Below are positions 44,054 through 51,996 of a stretch of 64,000 nucleotides of DNA, in pieces. Position 1 is the stretch's first letter. Each line of letters opens with the position of its first letter. The translations under genes were made by a program, and so were the position numbers. Location of the stretch: assembly GCA_037481655.1 (NCBI GenBank), contig JBBFLF010000009.1, positions 47,393 through 111,392 of the forward strand. The letters are read 5' to 3'. The notes beneath the pieces are model-generated. The model made no database searches and had not been told where the DNA came from. It saw only the letters and a program-made list of their open reading frames with translations. Source of the stretch: Desulfobaccales bacterium (GTDB taxonomy: Bacteria; Desulfobacterota; Desulfobaccia; Desulfobaccales; 0-14-0-80-60-11).

Positions 44054-44839
44054 ATGAGCTATCAGACCGCCGCGGCGCAACTGAAACAGGCCCTGCGCCT
44101 CAGGACCGAGCCCTTCGGAGTAACTTTTTTCCCGGATCCGGCGGGCCTGCCGGAGAAGACCCGGCGGCCGTCCCAGGTTTTCAAGAAAAAGGTCACCATC
44201 TGCCAGGGGGTGACCATGGCCCGGATTTACGGCTGGGCAGTGGGCCTCACCCAAGACGACCTCCTGTGCGTTCCCGGAATGCTGGCCTTCGGCTTCACCC
44301 CGGCCACCGACCCGGCCCTGGAGCTGGCCCAGCTCTTCTGCGAAGTGGGCTTCCATCCGGAAATGGGCCCGGCCCTGAAGGAAGTGGAGGCCCTGCCCCG
44401 CTTCCGGCCCCAGGAGGTGGCCGCCCTGTACTTATGCCCCCTGGAGCGCCTGACCGTTGACCCCCAGGTGGTGGTGCTCTTCGGCAATCCGGCCCAGATC
44501 ATGCGGCTGGCCCAGGCCGCCACCTTCGCCCTGGGGGAGCGGGTGGCCGGAGACTTCGGCGGCAAGGTGGAGTGCGCCTCCTACCTCATCGGCCCCTACC
44601 GCCAGGACAGGGTCCTCATCACCATCCCCGGGCAGGGAGACCGCACTTTTTCCATGACCCAGGACGACGAGCTGGTGGTGAGCTTCCCTGCCCGGATGCT
44701 GGACGGCATCCTCACCGGCCTCACTGAGGCCGCCAAAAAGATCGGGGCCCGCTACCCCATCACCGTGTATCAGAATTTCGCCCCGGAATTTCCGGCCCCC
44801 TATAAGGAAAGGGCCAAGAAATGGGGGATGATCGACTGA
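44054..44839 (+). CDS. DUF169 family protein
   Basis: The 261-residue product matches the DUF169 pattern: an LRLRTEPFGVTFF opening, the CQGVTMAR segment, AALYLCPLERLTVDPQVVVLFGNPAQIMRL in outline, and a late ECASYLIGPYRQDR block. The family is common in anaerobes and methanogens and has no firmly established function. AGGGAGG at 44041-44047 supports the ATG at 44054. It is followed 123 bases later by the ribonucleotide reductase gene. Confidence 0.85.
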   Translation: MSYQTAAAQLKQALRLRTEPFGVTFFPDPAGLPEKTRRPSQVFKKKVTICQGVTMARIYGWAVGLTQDDLLCVPGMLAFGFTPATDPALELAQLFCEVGFHPEMGPALKEVEALPRFRPQEVAALYLCPLERLTVDPQVVVLFGNPAQIMRLAQAATFALGERVAGDFGGKVECASYLIGPYRQDRVLITIPGQGDRTFSMTQDDELVVSFPARMLDGILTGLTEAAKKIGARYPITVYQNFAPEFPAPYKERAKKWGMID

Positions 44840-44962
44840 GAGGCGGGCATAACCGGGGATCGGGGCTTCAGTTTTCCTAAAGCCGCGCCGTGCGCACCAT
44901 GTCCGGGGGGAGATTTGTGACGGCCCGACCCCCGGCATTTTCCCGGGAGTTCAGGAGGTGAG

Positions 44963-46717
44963 ATGGAGTTTCGGCCCATAGCCCGGCGGGTATTGGAGGA
45001 GCGCTATCTCCGGCGGGATCCCGAGGGGCGGGTGGTGGAGACCCCCGAGGAGATGTTCCGGCGGGTGGCCCGGGGAGTGGCGGCGGCGGAGGCCCGCTAC
45101 GGCGGTTTGAGCGCCGTGGCCCGCCGGGCCGAGGAGTTTTTCAACGCCCTGGCCTCCCTGAAATTCCTCCCCAACACCCCCACCCTGATGAACGCCGATC
45201 TCCCTCTGGGGCAACTGGCCGCCTGCTTCGTCATCCCCGTGGAAGACGACATGACCAGCATCATGGAGGCGGTCAAGGCCATGGCCCTCATCCATCAGAC
45301 GGGCGGCGGCACCGGCTTCACCTTCTCGCATCTCCGGCCCAAGGGGGACCAGGTGCGCAGCACCGGGCGGGTGGCCTCAGGCCCCGTGGGGTTCATGCGC
45401 ATCTTTGACGTCACCACCGAGGTGGTGAAACAGGGCGGCCGCCGCCGGGGGGCCAACATGGGGATTTTGCGGGTGGACCACCCCGACATCCTGGAGTTCA
45501 TCCAGGCCAAGGCCGAGCCCGGGGCCTTCCGCAACTTTAACCTCTCGGTGGGGGTGACCGACGACTTCATGGCCAAAGTCGAGGCGGGCCAGGATTATCC
45601 CCTCATCAACCCCCGCACCGGCCTGGAATGGCGGCGGCTGCCGGCCCGGGAGGTCTTTGACCTCATCTGCGAATACGCCCTCAAAACCGGGGATCCCGGC
45701 CTCCTTTTCTTAGACGCCATCGAGCGGGCCAACCCCACCCCGGAGCTGGGCCGCCTGGAGGCCACCAACCCCTGCGGCGAGCAACCTCTCCTCCCCTATG
45801 AGTCCTGCAACCTGGGCTCCATCAACCTGTCTGCTCTGGTCCGGCATGGTGAGGTGGATTGGGAGGAACTGGACCGCCTCACGGAGATGGCCGTCACCTT
45901 CCTGGACGACGTCATCGACCAGAGTCACTATCCGCTCCCCCAGATCACCGCCATTACCCGGGCCAACCGCAAGATCGGCCTGGGCGTCATGGGGCTGGCG
46001 GACCTCTTCATCCTCCTGGGAATCCCTTACGACTCCCCGGAGGCCCTGGAGCTGGCGGAGCGGCTCATGAGCCGCATTGAGTCGCGGGCGGTGGCGGCCA
46101 CCGAAGCTCTGGCCCGGGAGCGGGGACCCTTTCCCAATTTCTACCGCAGCCGCTACCACCAGGAGGGCCGGCCCCCAAGGCGGAACGCCACCGTCACCAC
46201 CATCGCCCCCACCGGCACCATCAGCCTCATCGCCGGGGTGAGCAGCGGCATCGAGCCCCTCTTCGCCCTGGCCTACCGCCGCCGGGCCCTGGAGGGGGAG
46301 GAATTTGAGGAGATCCACCCGATTTTCCTGAAGAAACTGCGGGAGCTGGGCCTGGATGAGGCCAGGTGGCTCCCCGACATCCTGACCACCGGGCGTATCC
46401 GCCACCTCACCGGCCTGCCGGAAGAACTGCGCCGCCTCTTCCCCACCACTTTTGAGGTGAGCATCGACTACCAGGTGCAGATGCAGGCCGCCTTTCAGCG
46501 CCACGTGGAAAACGCGGTGAGCAAGACCATCAACCTGGCACCGGAAGCCACCCGGGAAGATGTGGCCTACGCCTTTAAACTGGCCCACCGCCTGGGCCTC
46601 AAAGGCATCACCGTCTACCGCTACGGCTCCCGGCCGGAGCAGGTGCTCAGCCTGCCCCCCCAGGGGGTGGCCGTCTCCCCGGAATTCAGTGAAGAATGCC
46701 GGCTGTGCTCGGTGTGA
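44963..46717 (+). CDS. nrdJ: Adenosylcobalamin-dependent (class II) ribonucleoside-diphosphate reductase
   Basis: The 584-residue product reduces ribonucleotides with a radical from coenzyme B12 and so works with or without oxygen. It has the NPTLMNADLPLGQLAACFVIP opening, IHQTGGGTGFTFSHLRP, the active-site NPCGEQPLLPYESCNLGS block and a TIAPTGTISLIAGVSSGIEP phosphate-binding loop. The C-terminus has the shuttle cysteines CRLC. It lacks an N-terminal ATP-cone and is at the short end of the family. AGGAGG lies just upstream. No cobalamin riboswitch was recognised before it. Confidence 0.94.
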   Translation: MEFRPIARRVLEERYLRRDPEGRVVETPEEMFRRVARGVAAAEARYGGLSAVARRAEEFFNALASLKFLPNTPTLMNADLPLGQLAACFVIPVEDDMTSIMEAVKAMALIHQTGGGTGFTFSHLRPKGDQVRSTGRVASGPVGFMRIFDVTTEVVKQGGRRRGANMGILRVDHPDILEFIQAKAEPGAFRNFNLSVGVTDDFMAKVEAGQDYPLINPRTGLEWRRLPAREVFDLICEYALKTGDPGLLFLDAIERANPTPELGRLEATNPCGEQPLLPYESCNLGSINLSALVRHGEVDWEELDRLTEMAVTFLDDVIDQSHYPLPQITAITRANRKIGLGVMGLADLFILLGIPYDSPEALELAERLMSRIESRAVAATEALARERGPFPNFYRSRYHQEGRPPRRNATVTTIAPTGTISLIAGVSSGIEPLFALAYRRRALEGEEFEEIHPIFLKKLRELGLDEARWLPDILTTGRIRHLTGLPEELRRLFPTTFEVSIDYQVQMQAAFQRHVENAVSKTINLAPEATREDVAYAFKLAHRLGLKGITVYRYGSRPEQVLSLPPQGVAVSPEFSEECRLCSV

Positions 46718-46771
46718 GCCCCGGCCCATCCCGGCAGGCCCCGCCTGCCGTATCCGACAGGAGGTTATCCC

Positions 46772-47200
46772 ATGACCCGCGTCACCATGCTGGCCGCCGC
46801 CCTGTGGCTGGCCCTGATGGCCCCGGCCCTGGCCGCGCCGGCGACTTCCCCCTACGCTCAGCAAGGCATTGAACTCTGCAACGCCGGCAAGTTCGATCAG
46901 GCCATTCAGGCCTTCAATGAGGGCCTCAAAGCCAACCCCAGCGACGCCGTGCTGTATGACCTGAGGGGTCGGGCCTACTTCGCCAAAGGCCAGAACGCCC
47001 AGGCCCTGGCGGATCACAACCAGGCTCTCCGCCTCAACCCTCGCCTGGCCGAAGCCTACAAAAACCGGGCCCTGGTCCACTACACCCAGGAGGACTTCCA
47101 CCAGGCCGCCGAAGACCTCAAAAAGGCCCAAGCCCTGGGCTACAAAGTGGACTCCGACTTCCTGAGCCTGGTCACCAAAAAAGCCGCCGCCAAACGGTGA
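46772..47200 (+). CDS. Exported TPR protein
   Basis: The 142-residue product has a signal peptide (about residues 1-22, ending ALAAPA) and three TPR units (AQQGIELCNAGKFDQAIQAF, AVLYDLRGRAYFAKGQNAQA, AEAYKNRALVHYTQEDFHQA). It ends in a basic tail. AGGAGG precedes the ATG. It is probably a periplasmic adaptor; its partner is unknown. A full repeat element starts four bases after the stop. Confidence 0.85.
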   Translation: MTRVTMLAAALWLALMAPALAAPATSPYAQQGIELCNAGKFDQAIQAFNEGLKANPSDAVLYDLRGRAYFAKGQNAQALADHNQALRLNPRLAEAYKNRALVHYTQEDFHQAAEDLKKAQALGYKVDSDFLSLVTKKAAAKR

Positions 47201-47203
47201 TAT

Positions 47204-47338
47204 GTGAGGGGAGGGCCGGGGGAGCGGTGGCTCCCCCGCCCTCCCCTCACACTCCCCTCCCAACCCCCTATAAGGGGTTGGGGGAGTGGGCGAGGGAGAG
47301 GGGGCAGGGGGCCACTGCCCCCTGGCCCCCTCTCCCTC
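47204..47338 (+). repeat. Three-hairpin repeat family, full copy A
   Basis: Three near-perfect GC hairpins stand in a row. Hairpin 1 is 47204-47250 (arms GTGAGGGGAGGGC and GCCCTCCCCTCAC). Hairpin 2 is 47251-47287 (CAACCCC-CTATAA-GGGGTTG core). Hairpin 3 is 47292-47338 (GAGGGAGAGGGGGC and GCCCCCTCTCCCTC). It lies between convergent genes and matches copies at 59207 and 63721 in order and sequence. Confidence 0.85.
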
Positions 47339-47341
47339 AAC

Positions 47342-47368
47342 AAAAAGGCCGCCCCGGGGGGCGGCCTT
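47342..47368 (-). terminator. Rho-independent terminator of the selenoprotein gene
   Basis: Read on the minus strand, AAGGCCGCCCC and GGGGCGGCCTT form a stem with a two-base loop that is followed by further T residues. It lies 22 bases after the stop at 47390. Confidence 0.8.
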
Positions 47369-47389
47369 CGGTTGAGGGAGGAAGGTGCC

Positions 47390-48742
47390 TTATTCCTCTT
47401 CTTCCATGACGATGCCCATGCGTTCGAACTGGGCGTCCCGCTCGGCGTGGGCCGCTTCGATCTCCTCTTCGTTCCAGGGCTCAACGATGAGGCAGTGGGC
47501 CACCATCTCCCAGAGGTACATGGTTTCCTTGTAGTTGCCCATGTCCATGCGGCCTTCGGCGTGTTCTTTGCCCAGGCCTTTCATGATCTGGTCCCGGCAG
47601 TTGTGGCAGGGTGCCACCACGATTTCGGCGCCGGTGGCCCGGATCTGGTCCGCCTTCACCCGGCCGTAGGCCAGGCGCTCTTCGGTGTAGGGCATGGCCC
47701 AGGCGCCGCCGCCTCCGCCGCAGCAGAAGTTGTTCAACGGGTCATCGCACATCTCCCGGTAGAGTTCCGGATTGATGCACTGTTTGACGATCCAGCGGGT
47801 TTTGTCGCCCATATGGTCGCCCAGGGCCATCTGGGACTTGCGCACGTAGTTGCAGGGATCGTGGACGGTGACGGTTTCGTGGATACGGGTGGTATCCAGT
47901 TTGATGCGACCGGTGCTGATGTACTCTTCCAACAGGTCCATGACGCTGACGCAACGGAATTCGTCAAAGACCTCGGGGAACCAATTTTTGAACCCGACCC
48001 GGGTTGCATAGTAGGCGTGCCCTCATTCCGGGTACAGGATGGTTTTGCATTTCAAGCGGCGGGCGTTTTCGATGATGCGGCGGCACTGTTCCTTCCAGGC
48101 CTCGTCATCTCCGGAGAACAGCCCCCAGTTGACGCCCTCCCAGTTCACCGACGACACGGTCCAGTCTTCCTTGGCGGCATAGAAGATCTTCCACCAGAAC
48201 TTCATGTCGTCGGGTTCGCCGAAGGGCTCCTTGCTGTTGATGGTGACGATGATGTTGGCGCCTTCCTTGTCCACGGGCACATAAAAACCCGGGAAGCCCT
48301 CCTCCTCCATCTCCTTGCCCATGTCGGCCAGGAGATAGAGGAAATCCTCGGTGGGGATGCCCAGGTTGTTGCCCTTTTCCAGGTTCATGACGGTGCCCTT
48401 GTGGATGGGGCCGGGCACCTTGTCCCGCTCCCTCAGGGTCCGGCAGGCCCGGAAGGTGCGCATCAGTTTGATGCCCATGGGGCAGGCATACTCACAGCGG
48501 CCGCAGATGGTGCACACCCAGGGCCATTTGGAGTCGATGACTTCCTGCTCCAGGCCGAAGACGATGGCCCGGATGGCCTTCCGGGGGTCCCAGGTCCCCT
48601 CTCCGCCTTCGATGGGGACCAGCCCCGTGGCCGGGCAGCCGCCGCTGCAGGTACCGCAGGTGAAGCAGCGGTCGGCCAGATCCGGGGACAGGCCCCCGAT
48701 CTTCCGGCGCTTGCGATCAATCACAATTTCATGCGCCTCCAT
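47390..48742 (-). CDS. HdrD/DsrK-like iron-sulfur protein, putative selenoprotein (UGA at 48023-48025 read as Sec240)
   Basis: Read through one in-frame TGA, this gives 450 residues. Two ferredoxin motifs are Cys26/29/32/36 and Cys77/80/83/87. A CCG domain follows with Cys297 (HDPC), Cys340-341 (FCCGGGGG) and Cys379/382 (PCHNC). The TGA sits in TILYPE-U-GHAYY, exactly where related proteins have Cys in ECGHAY, and both sides are typical of the family and in the same frame. A hairpin fitting a bacterial SECIS follows. If the TGA were a real stop, the product would lose its CCG domain. Expected role: thiol/disulfide or quinone-linked electron transfer. GGGAGGA precedes the ATG. Confidence 0.82.
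47990..48025 (-). promoter_or_regulatory. Putative SECIS element for selenocysteine insertion
   Basis: In the minus-strand mRNA, 18 to 32 bases after the UGA, AACCC and GGGUU pair around the loop GGGUC, with an extra outer G-C pair across a bulged C. The loop GGUC is like that of the E. coli fdhF element, and the distance from UGA suits a bacterial SECIS. Confidence 0.6.
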
Positions 48743-48820
48743 AGGCAGGCTTCCTCCCTTGATGTCTCACTGAGGCGGAACCGGCAGCGCCCGGCCGGCC
48801 TCTATACCCGTTCAGGTTTA

Positions 48821-48849
48821 AGTGTAGCACAATTCTTCACAAGGAACAA
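48821..48849 (-). promoter_or_regulatory. Promoter candidate for the selenoprotein gene
   Basis: On the minus strand TTGTTC (48849-48844) and TACACT (48826-48821) are spaced by 17 bases in the AT-rich gap before the gene, with a leader of about 70 bases. Confidence 0.5.
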
Positions 48850-48862
48850 AAAAATTGCAGGC

Positions 48863-49357
48863 TTAGCTTCCTTTTTGGCAAAGGTGCAGAACCGCTTCGC
48901 AGGCCCGCTCCACCGCCTGGGCCACCGGCGGGCTCAGCCCCGGCCGCACCTCCGGCGGGATCTCCGCAATCTGCACCGCCACCAGGTGCACCTCCACCCC
49001 GGTGTGTTCCTTGAGCTCCTGAAGCAGGTTGACGGTGGGGAACTGGTGCAGGGAAAAGTCATGCACCTTCACCGCCGGGATGTCCTCCACCCGCAGTTCA
49101 AAGATCTCCCCCGGCCGGCGCCCCGGCTGGTCCACCGCGTCCACGATGATGAGGCGCTTTGGCTTGACGGGGCTTAAGATCATGTCGAAGAGGAGCTCCC
49201 GGATGCTGGTGCCCACGTCCAGGGCCGCGGCGTCGGCGGGCAGACGATCGGCGTAGACGCTGTTCAGGCGGTCCACCACCGCCGGCCCGAAGCCGTCGTC
49301 CCCCAATAGGGTGTTGCCGCAGCCGCAGATGAGTGTGGTTTTGCCAAATATTTCCAT
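48863..49357 (-). CDS. Hydrogenase maturation protease (HycI/HybD/FrcD family)
   Basis: The 164-residue product cleaves the C-terminal peptide of a [NiFe]-hydrogenase large subunit after nickel insertion. The opening CGCGNTLLGDDGFGPAVVDRL and the Asp in IIVDAVD and His in HDFSLHQFP match the three nickel-sensing ligand positions of HybD-like proteases (with Asp in place of the usual first Glu). No hydrogenase subunit gene is in the window. It precedes the Hdr-like selenoprotein on the same strand, which hints that the two serve a hydrogenase-linked system. Confidence 0.88.
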   Translation of the reverse strand: MEIFGKTTLICGCGNTLLGDDGFGPAVVDRLNSVYADRLPADAAALDVGTSIRELLFDMILSPVKPKRLIIVDAVDQPGRRPGEIFELRVEDIPAVKVHDFSLHQFPTVNLLQELKEHTGVEVHLVAVQIAEIPPEVRPGLSPPVAQAVERACEAVLHLCQKGS

Positions 49358-49448
49358 ATGGTTCCGTATAAAAATTATTTTGGAGGGGAGGTCGGATCAA
49401 TGGACCCCCGATTTCCCTCATGCCCCTCCAGTCCCCTTTACGGTGCCC

Positions 49449-51368
49449 TCACTGCTCCCAGAGGATCTGGCCGCAGTCCTTGAGATCATAACCCCCCAGG
49501 GCCGTAGCGGCCTCCTGAAATTCCCGGGAGCGGAGAATCTCCAGCACGGTTTGAAAGCGGGGATCGGTAAAAGTGGTTTCCGGTACCACCAGGTCGTAGC
49601 GCTCGGGCCGTAAGGGGATGAACTCCAGCCCCAGGGCCCGGGCTGCGGCCAGAATCCCCAAGCCCACATCGGCGGTGCCCGAAAGCACATTCACCGCCAC
49701 CGCCATATGGGTGTACTCCTCCCGCTCATAGCCCTGGATGTCCGTCGGGCTCAGGCCTTCTTCCTTCAAAAGATAGTCCAGGAGCAGCCGGGTGCCGGCG
49801 CCCCGCTGGCGGTTGATGAAGCGCACCCCTGGCCGGGCCAGGTCGGCCACGGTGCGGATATTCTTGGGGTTGCCCGGGGCCACCATGAGGCCCTGCTCCC
49901 GCCAGGCCAGGTGGATGAGCTTCAAGGGCAGGCCCGGCAGGAGGCGCTGAATATAGGGCACATTGTAGGTGCCGGTCTCCGGGTCGAAGAGGTGGCAGCC
50001 GCCGAAATGGGCCCGGCCCTGACGCAGGGCCATCAAGCCCCCCTGGCTCCCCACGTGCCCGGAGACGAGCCTGAGGCGCGGGTCCCGGCGCCGGAGCAGG
50101 GTCGCCAGGAGATCCAGGGTGTTGTCGTGGCTTCCCAAAACCACCAGTGTGCCCTCCAGCTCCTCGGGCCGCACCAGGAGCTCCGCGGGGACGGGGCGGT
50201 CCTCCTCCAGGCCCTCGCTTAGGGCCGGTACCACCAAAAGTCCGTCCGCCTTAACCAGGGAGGTGATGGCGCCGGCGGCCCGGGGGAGGGGCGTGGCGAT
50301 GATCTTGTCCCCCACCCGGCCCAAGGTAACCCGGATGAATTCTGTCAGCCCGGGTTTGGAGGGGAGATTTTGGGCGGGATGGACCGTCACCGTGGGGCGG
50401 GGAGGCAAGGAGCGGCCCGTGAGGCGGGTAAGCAAGGGCGCCACGAACTGCTCAAAGGAGAGCACCGCGGACACGGGGTAGCCGGGGTTGCCGATGACGG
50501 GCTTCCCTGCCGCCACCCCCAGGAGGGTGGGCTTGCCGGGCATCATGCTGACCCCGTGCACCAGCACCTCTCCCAGGGCGGCCACCGCCTGGTAAGTGTA
50601 GTCCTCGCTCCCCGCGGAGGAGCCGGCGTTGATGAGCACCACCTCCGCCTCCTCCAGGGCCTCCCGCAGGGCTTGGGTGAGGGCCTCGGCCTCATCGGGC
50701 ACCACCGGCCGCACCTGGGGGAGGCCACCCAGCTCCGCCACCATCCCCGCCAGGATGACGGAGTTGAACTCCGGCAGGCGTCCCGGCGGGAGCTCCCCCT
50801 CCCAATCGCCGGGGATGAGCTCCGAGCCCGTGGGGATGATGGCCACCCGGGGCAGCCGCCGCACCGCCACCCGGGTGACCCCGGCGGCCAGAAGCGCCCC
50901 CTGAGCCCAGGGGGTGATGAGCACCCCCTCAGGAAGCACCATTTCGCCTGCCACCACGTCCTCGCCGATGCGGCGGACATTCTGCCAGGGGAAAACGGGC
51001 CCCTCCACCTGGATGGGGTCGGCCTCCGGATCGGGGATGTGCTCCACCATGATCACCGCATCGGTGCCCGGGGGCATGGGGTGGCCGGTGTTGATGGGGA
51101 AGGCCTCCACCCCTATCTTGAGAAGTTTAGGCGCCTCCGGGGTGGCCCCGAAGGTGGCCGCCGCGGCCACCGCAAACCCGTCCATGGCCGCCTGGTGGCA
51201 GGAGGGCGAGGAGCGCCGGGCCCACACCGCCGCGGCGGTGAGCCGCCCCCGGGCCGCCACCGTGGGAATCTCTTCAGTTCCCAGCAGGGCAACCGGATCC
51301 ACGGCCGCCAGGAAGAGCTCCCGGGCCTCCTCGATGGAGGTGAGACGCAGATAGATATGCCGCCGCAC
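49449..51368 (-). CDS. moeA: MoeA-like molybdopterin molybdotransferase fused to a periplasmic-binding-like domain
   Basis: The 639-residue product has an N-terminal MoeA part (about residues 1-405): the conserved MDGFAV, PPGTDAVIMVEHI, PTGSELIPGD, INAGSSAGSEDYT and GKPVIGNPGYPVSAVLSF motifs. The C-terminal part (about residues 415-639) is a substrate-binding-protein-like domain (GSHDNTLDLLATLL, LVSGHVGSQGGLMAL, NRQRGAGTRLLLDYLL), as in MoeA/LysR-substrate fusions of anaerobes. MoeA inserts molybdate or tungstate into adenylated molybdopterin; the extra domain may sense or deliver the oxyanion. The start is a GTG. Confidence 0.9.
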   Translation of the reverse strand: MRRHIYLRLTSIEEARELFLAAVDPVALLGTEEIPTVAARGRLTAAAVWARRSSPSCHQAAMDGFAVAAAATFGATPEAPKLLKIGVEAFPINTGHPMPPGTDAVIMVEHIPDPEADPIQVEGPVFPWQNVRRIGEDVVAGEMVLPEGVLITPWAQGALLAAGVTRVAVRRLPRVAIIPTGSELIPGDWEGELPPGRLPEFNSVILAGMVAELGGLPQVRPVVPDEAEALTQALREALEEAEVVLINAGSSAGSEDYTYQAVAALGEVLVHGVSMMPGKPTLLGVAAGKPVIGNPGYPVSAVLSFEQFVAPLLTRLTGRSLPPRPTVTVHPAQNLPSKPGLTEFIRVTLGRVGDKIIATPLPRAAGAITSLVKADGLLVVPALSEGLEEDRPVPAELLVRPEELEGTLVVLGSHDNTLDLLATLLRRRDPRLRLVSGHVGSQGGLMALRQGRAHFGGCHLFDPETGTYNVPYIQRLLPGLPLKLIHLAWREQGLMVAPGNPKNIRTVADLARPGVRFINRQRGAGTRLLLDYLLKEEGLSPTDIQGYEREEYTHMAVAVNVLSGTADVGLGILAAARALGLEFIPLRPERYDLVVPETTFTDPRFQTVLEILRSREFQEAATALGGYDLKDCGQILWEQ

Positions 51369-51418
51369 ACTGCCTCCGGTGCAAAAAGATTTTGTGAGAG
51401 AAGCTCAGGGCTCTAGTA

Positions 51419-51467
51419 TCCCTGCCCCCTCTCCCTCCGCCTCTTCTCCCATCCTCATAAAGGGGTG
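51419..51467 (+). repeat. Three-hairpin repeat family, small fragment
   Basis: The right arm of hairpin 1 (CCTGCCCCCTCTCCCTC) is followed by a degraded hairpin 2 (TTCTCCCATCCTCATAAAGGGG). The rest is missing. It is in the same orientation as the full copies and sits at the edge of an AT-rich island. Confidence 0.5.
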
Positions 51468-51584
51468 TAAAGGAAATGGTGACAGGAACTCCAAAGGTAG
51501 ACACCTATCCTTTCGGAACTGTTTAAATAACTTTGGCGGTCTTGAGTTTCATTTCCGGACCTTGGACGAGGTTGAATCTCTTAT

Positions 51585-51890
51585 TCATCTGATCCGAACT
51601 GCATCAACCTTTTCATTTGTGTCAATGTTAATAAGAGAATCGTAACTATCAGGAATAATTATATCTTCCATGGGAAGCCAAAGCATGCTGTCTATTCTGT
51701 CTGTCGGGTCCACTTGCCAGACGCTTCCATCTTCAAGTAAAATTATTGAGCCATCATCAGATTTTTCAACTATCCAATGTTTTTCTGCTCCTATCACAGA
51801 ATTTTTTAAAAAAATAGTAAATATCAAAAATGACAAAATGACAAACCATTTAAAATGTGCTCTTAAATGATCTGAGGGCTCTGGACTCAT
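51585..51890 (-). CDS. Small AT-rich exported protein of unknown function
   Basis: The 101-residue product is not recognised. It has a hydrophobic segment at about residues 15-35 (WFVILSFLIFTIFLKNSVIGA), which may be a signal peptide or anchor, then a short domain with WIVEKSDDGSIILLEDGSVW and several acidic and Asn/Ile-rich stretches. AAAAGGAGG lies a suitable distance before the ATG, so it is a genuine gene. Its base composition is far lower in G+C than everything around it, which points to recent acquisition. Confidence 0.65.
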   Translation of the reverse strand: MSPEPSDHLRAHFKWFVILSFLIFTIFLKNSVIGAEKHWIVEKSDDGSIILLEDGSVWQVDPTDRIDSMLWLPMEDIIIPDSYDSLINIDTNEKVDAVRIR

Positions 51891-51996
51891 GAAGCTTGGC
51901 CTCCTTTTATAAAGATTTTTCCGTTGAGTGGTGAATATCAGCTAGTTCTCCTCCCACTCCCGGTGCGCATTTACCATATCCCGCAACTGATGGGGG

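Noticed and set aside
44840..44962. Cobalamin riboswitch upstream of nrdJ
   Set aside because: The gap is only 123 bases, too short for the element, and no B12-box-like sequence is visible.
47941..47941. Separate gene starting at the ATG at 47941 (183 codons)
   Set aside because: There is no ribosome-binding site, the product would start inside a conserved domain, and the upstream 27 codons back to the UGA are in frame and family-like.
47204..49177. Long + strand open frame opposite the selenoprotein and protease genes
   Set aside because: It is the antisense of recognised genes and of a repeat, has no ribosome-binding site, and its translation has the Gly/Pro/His-rich composition typical of shadow frames at high G+C.
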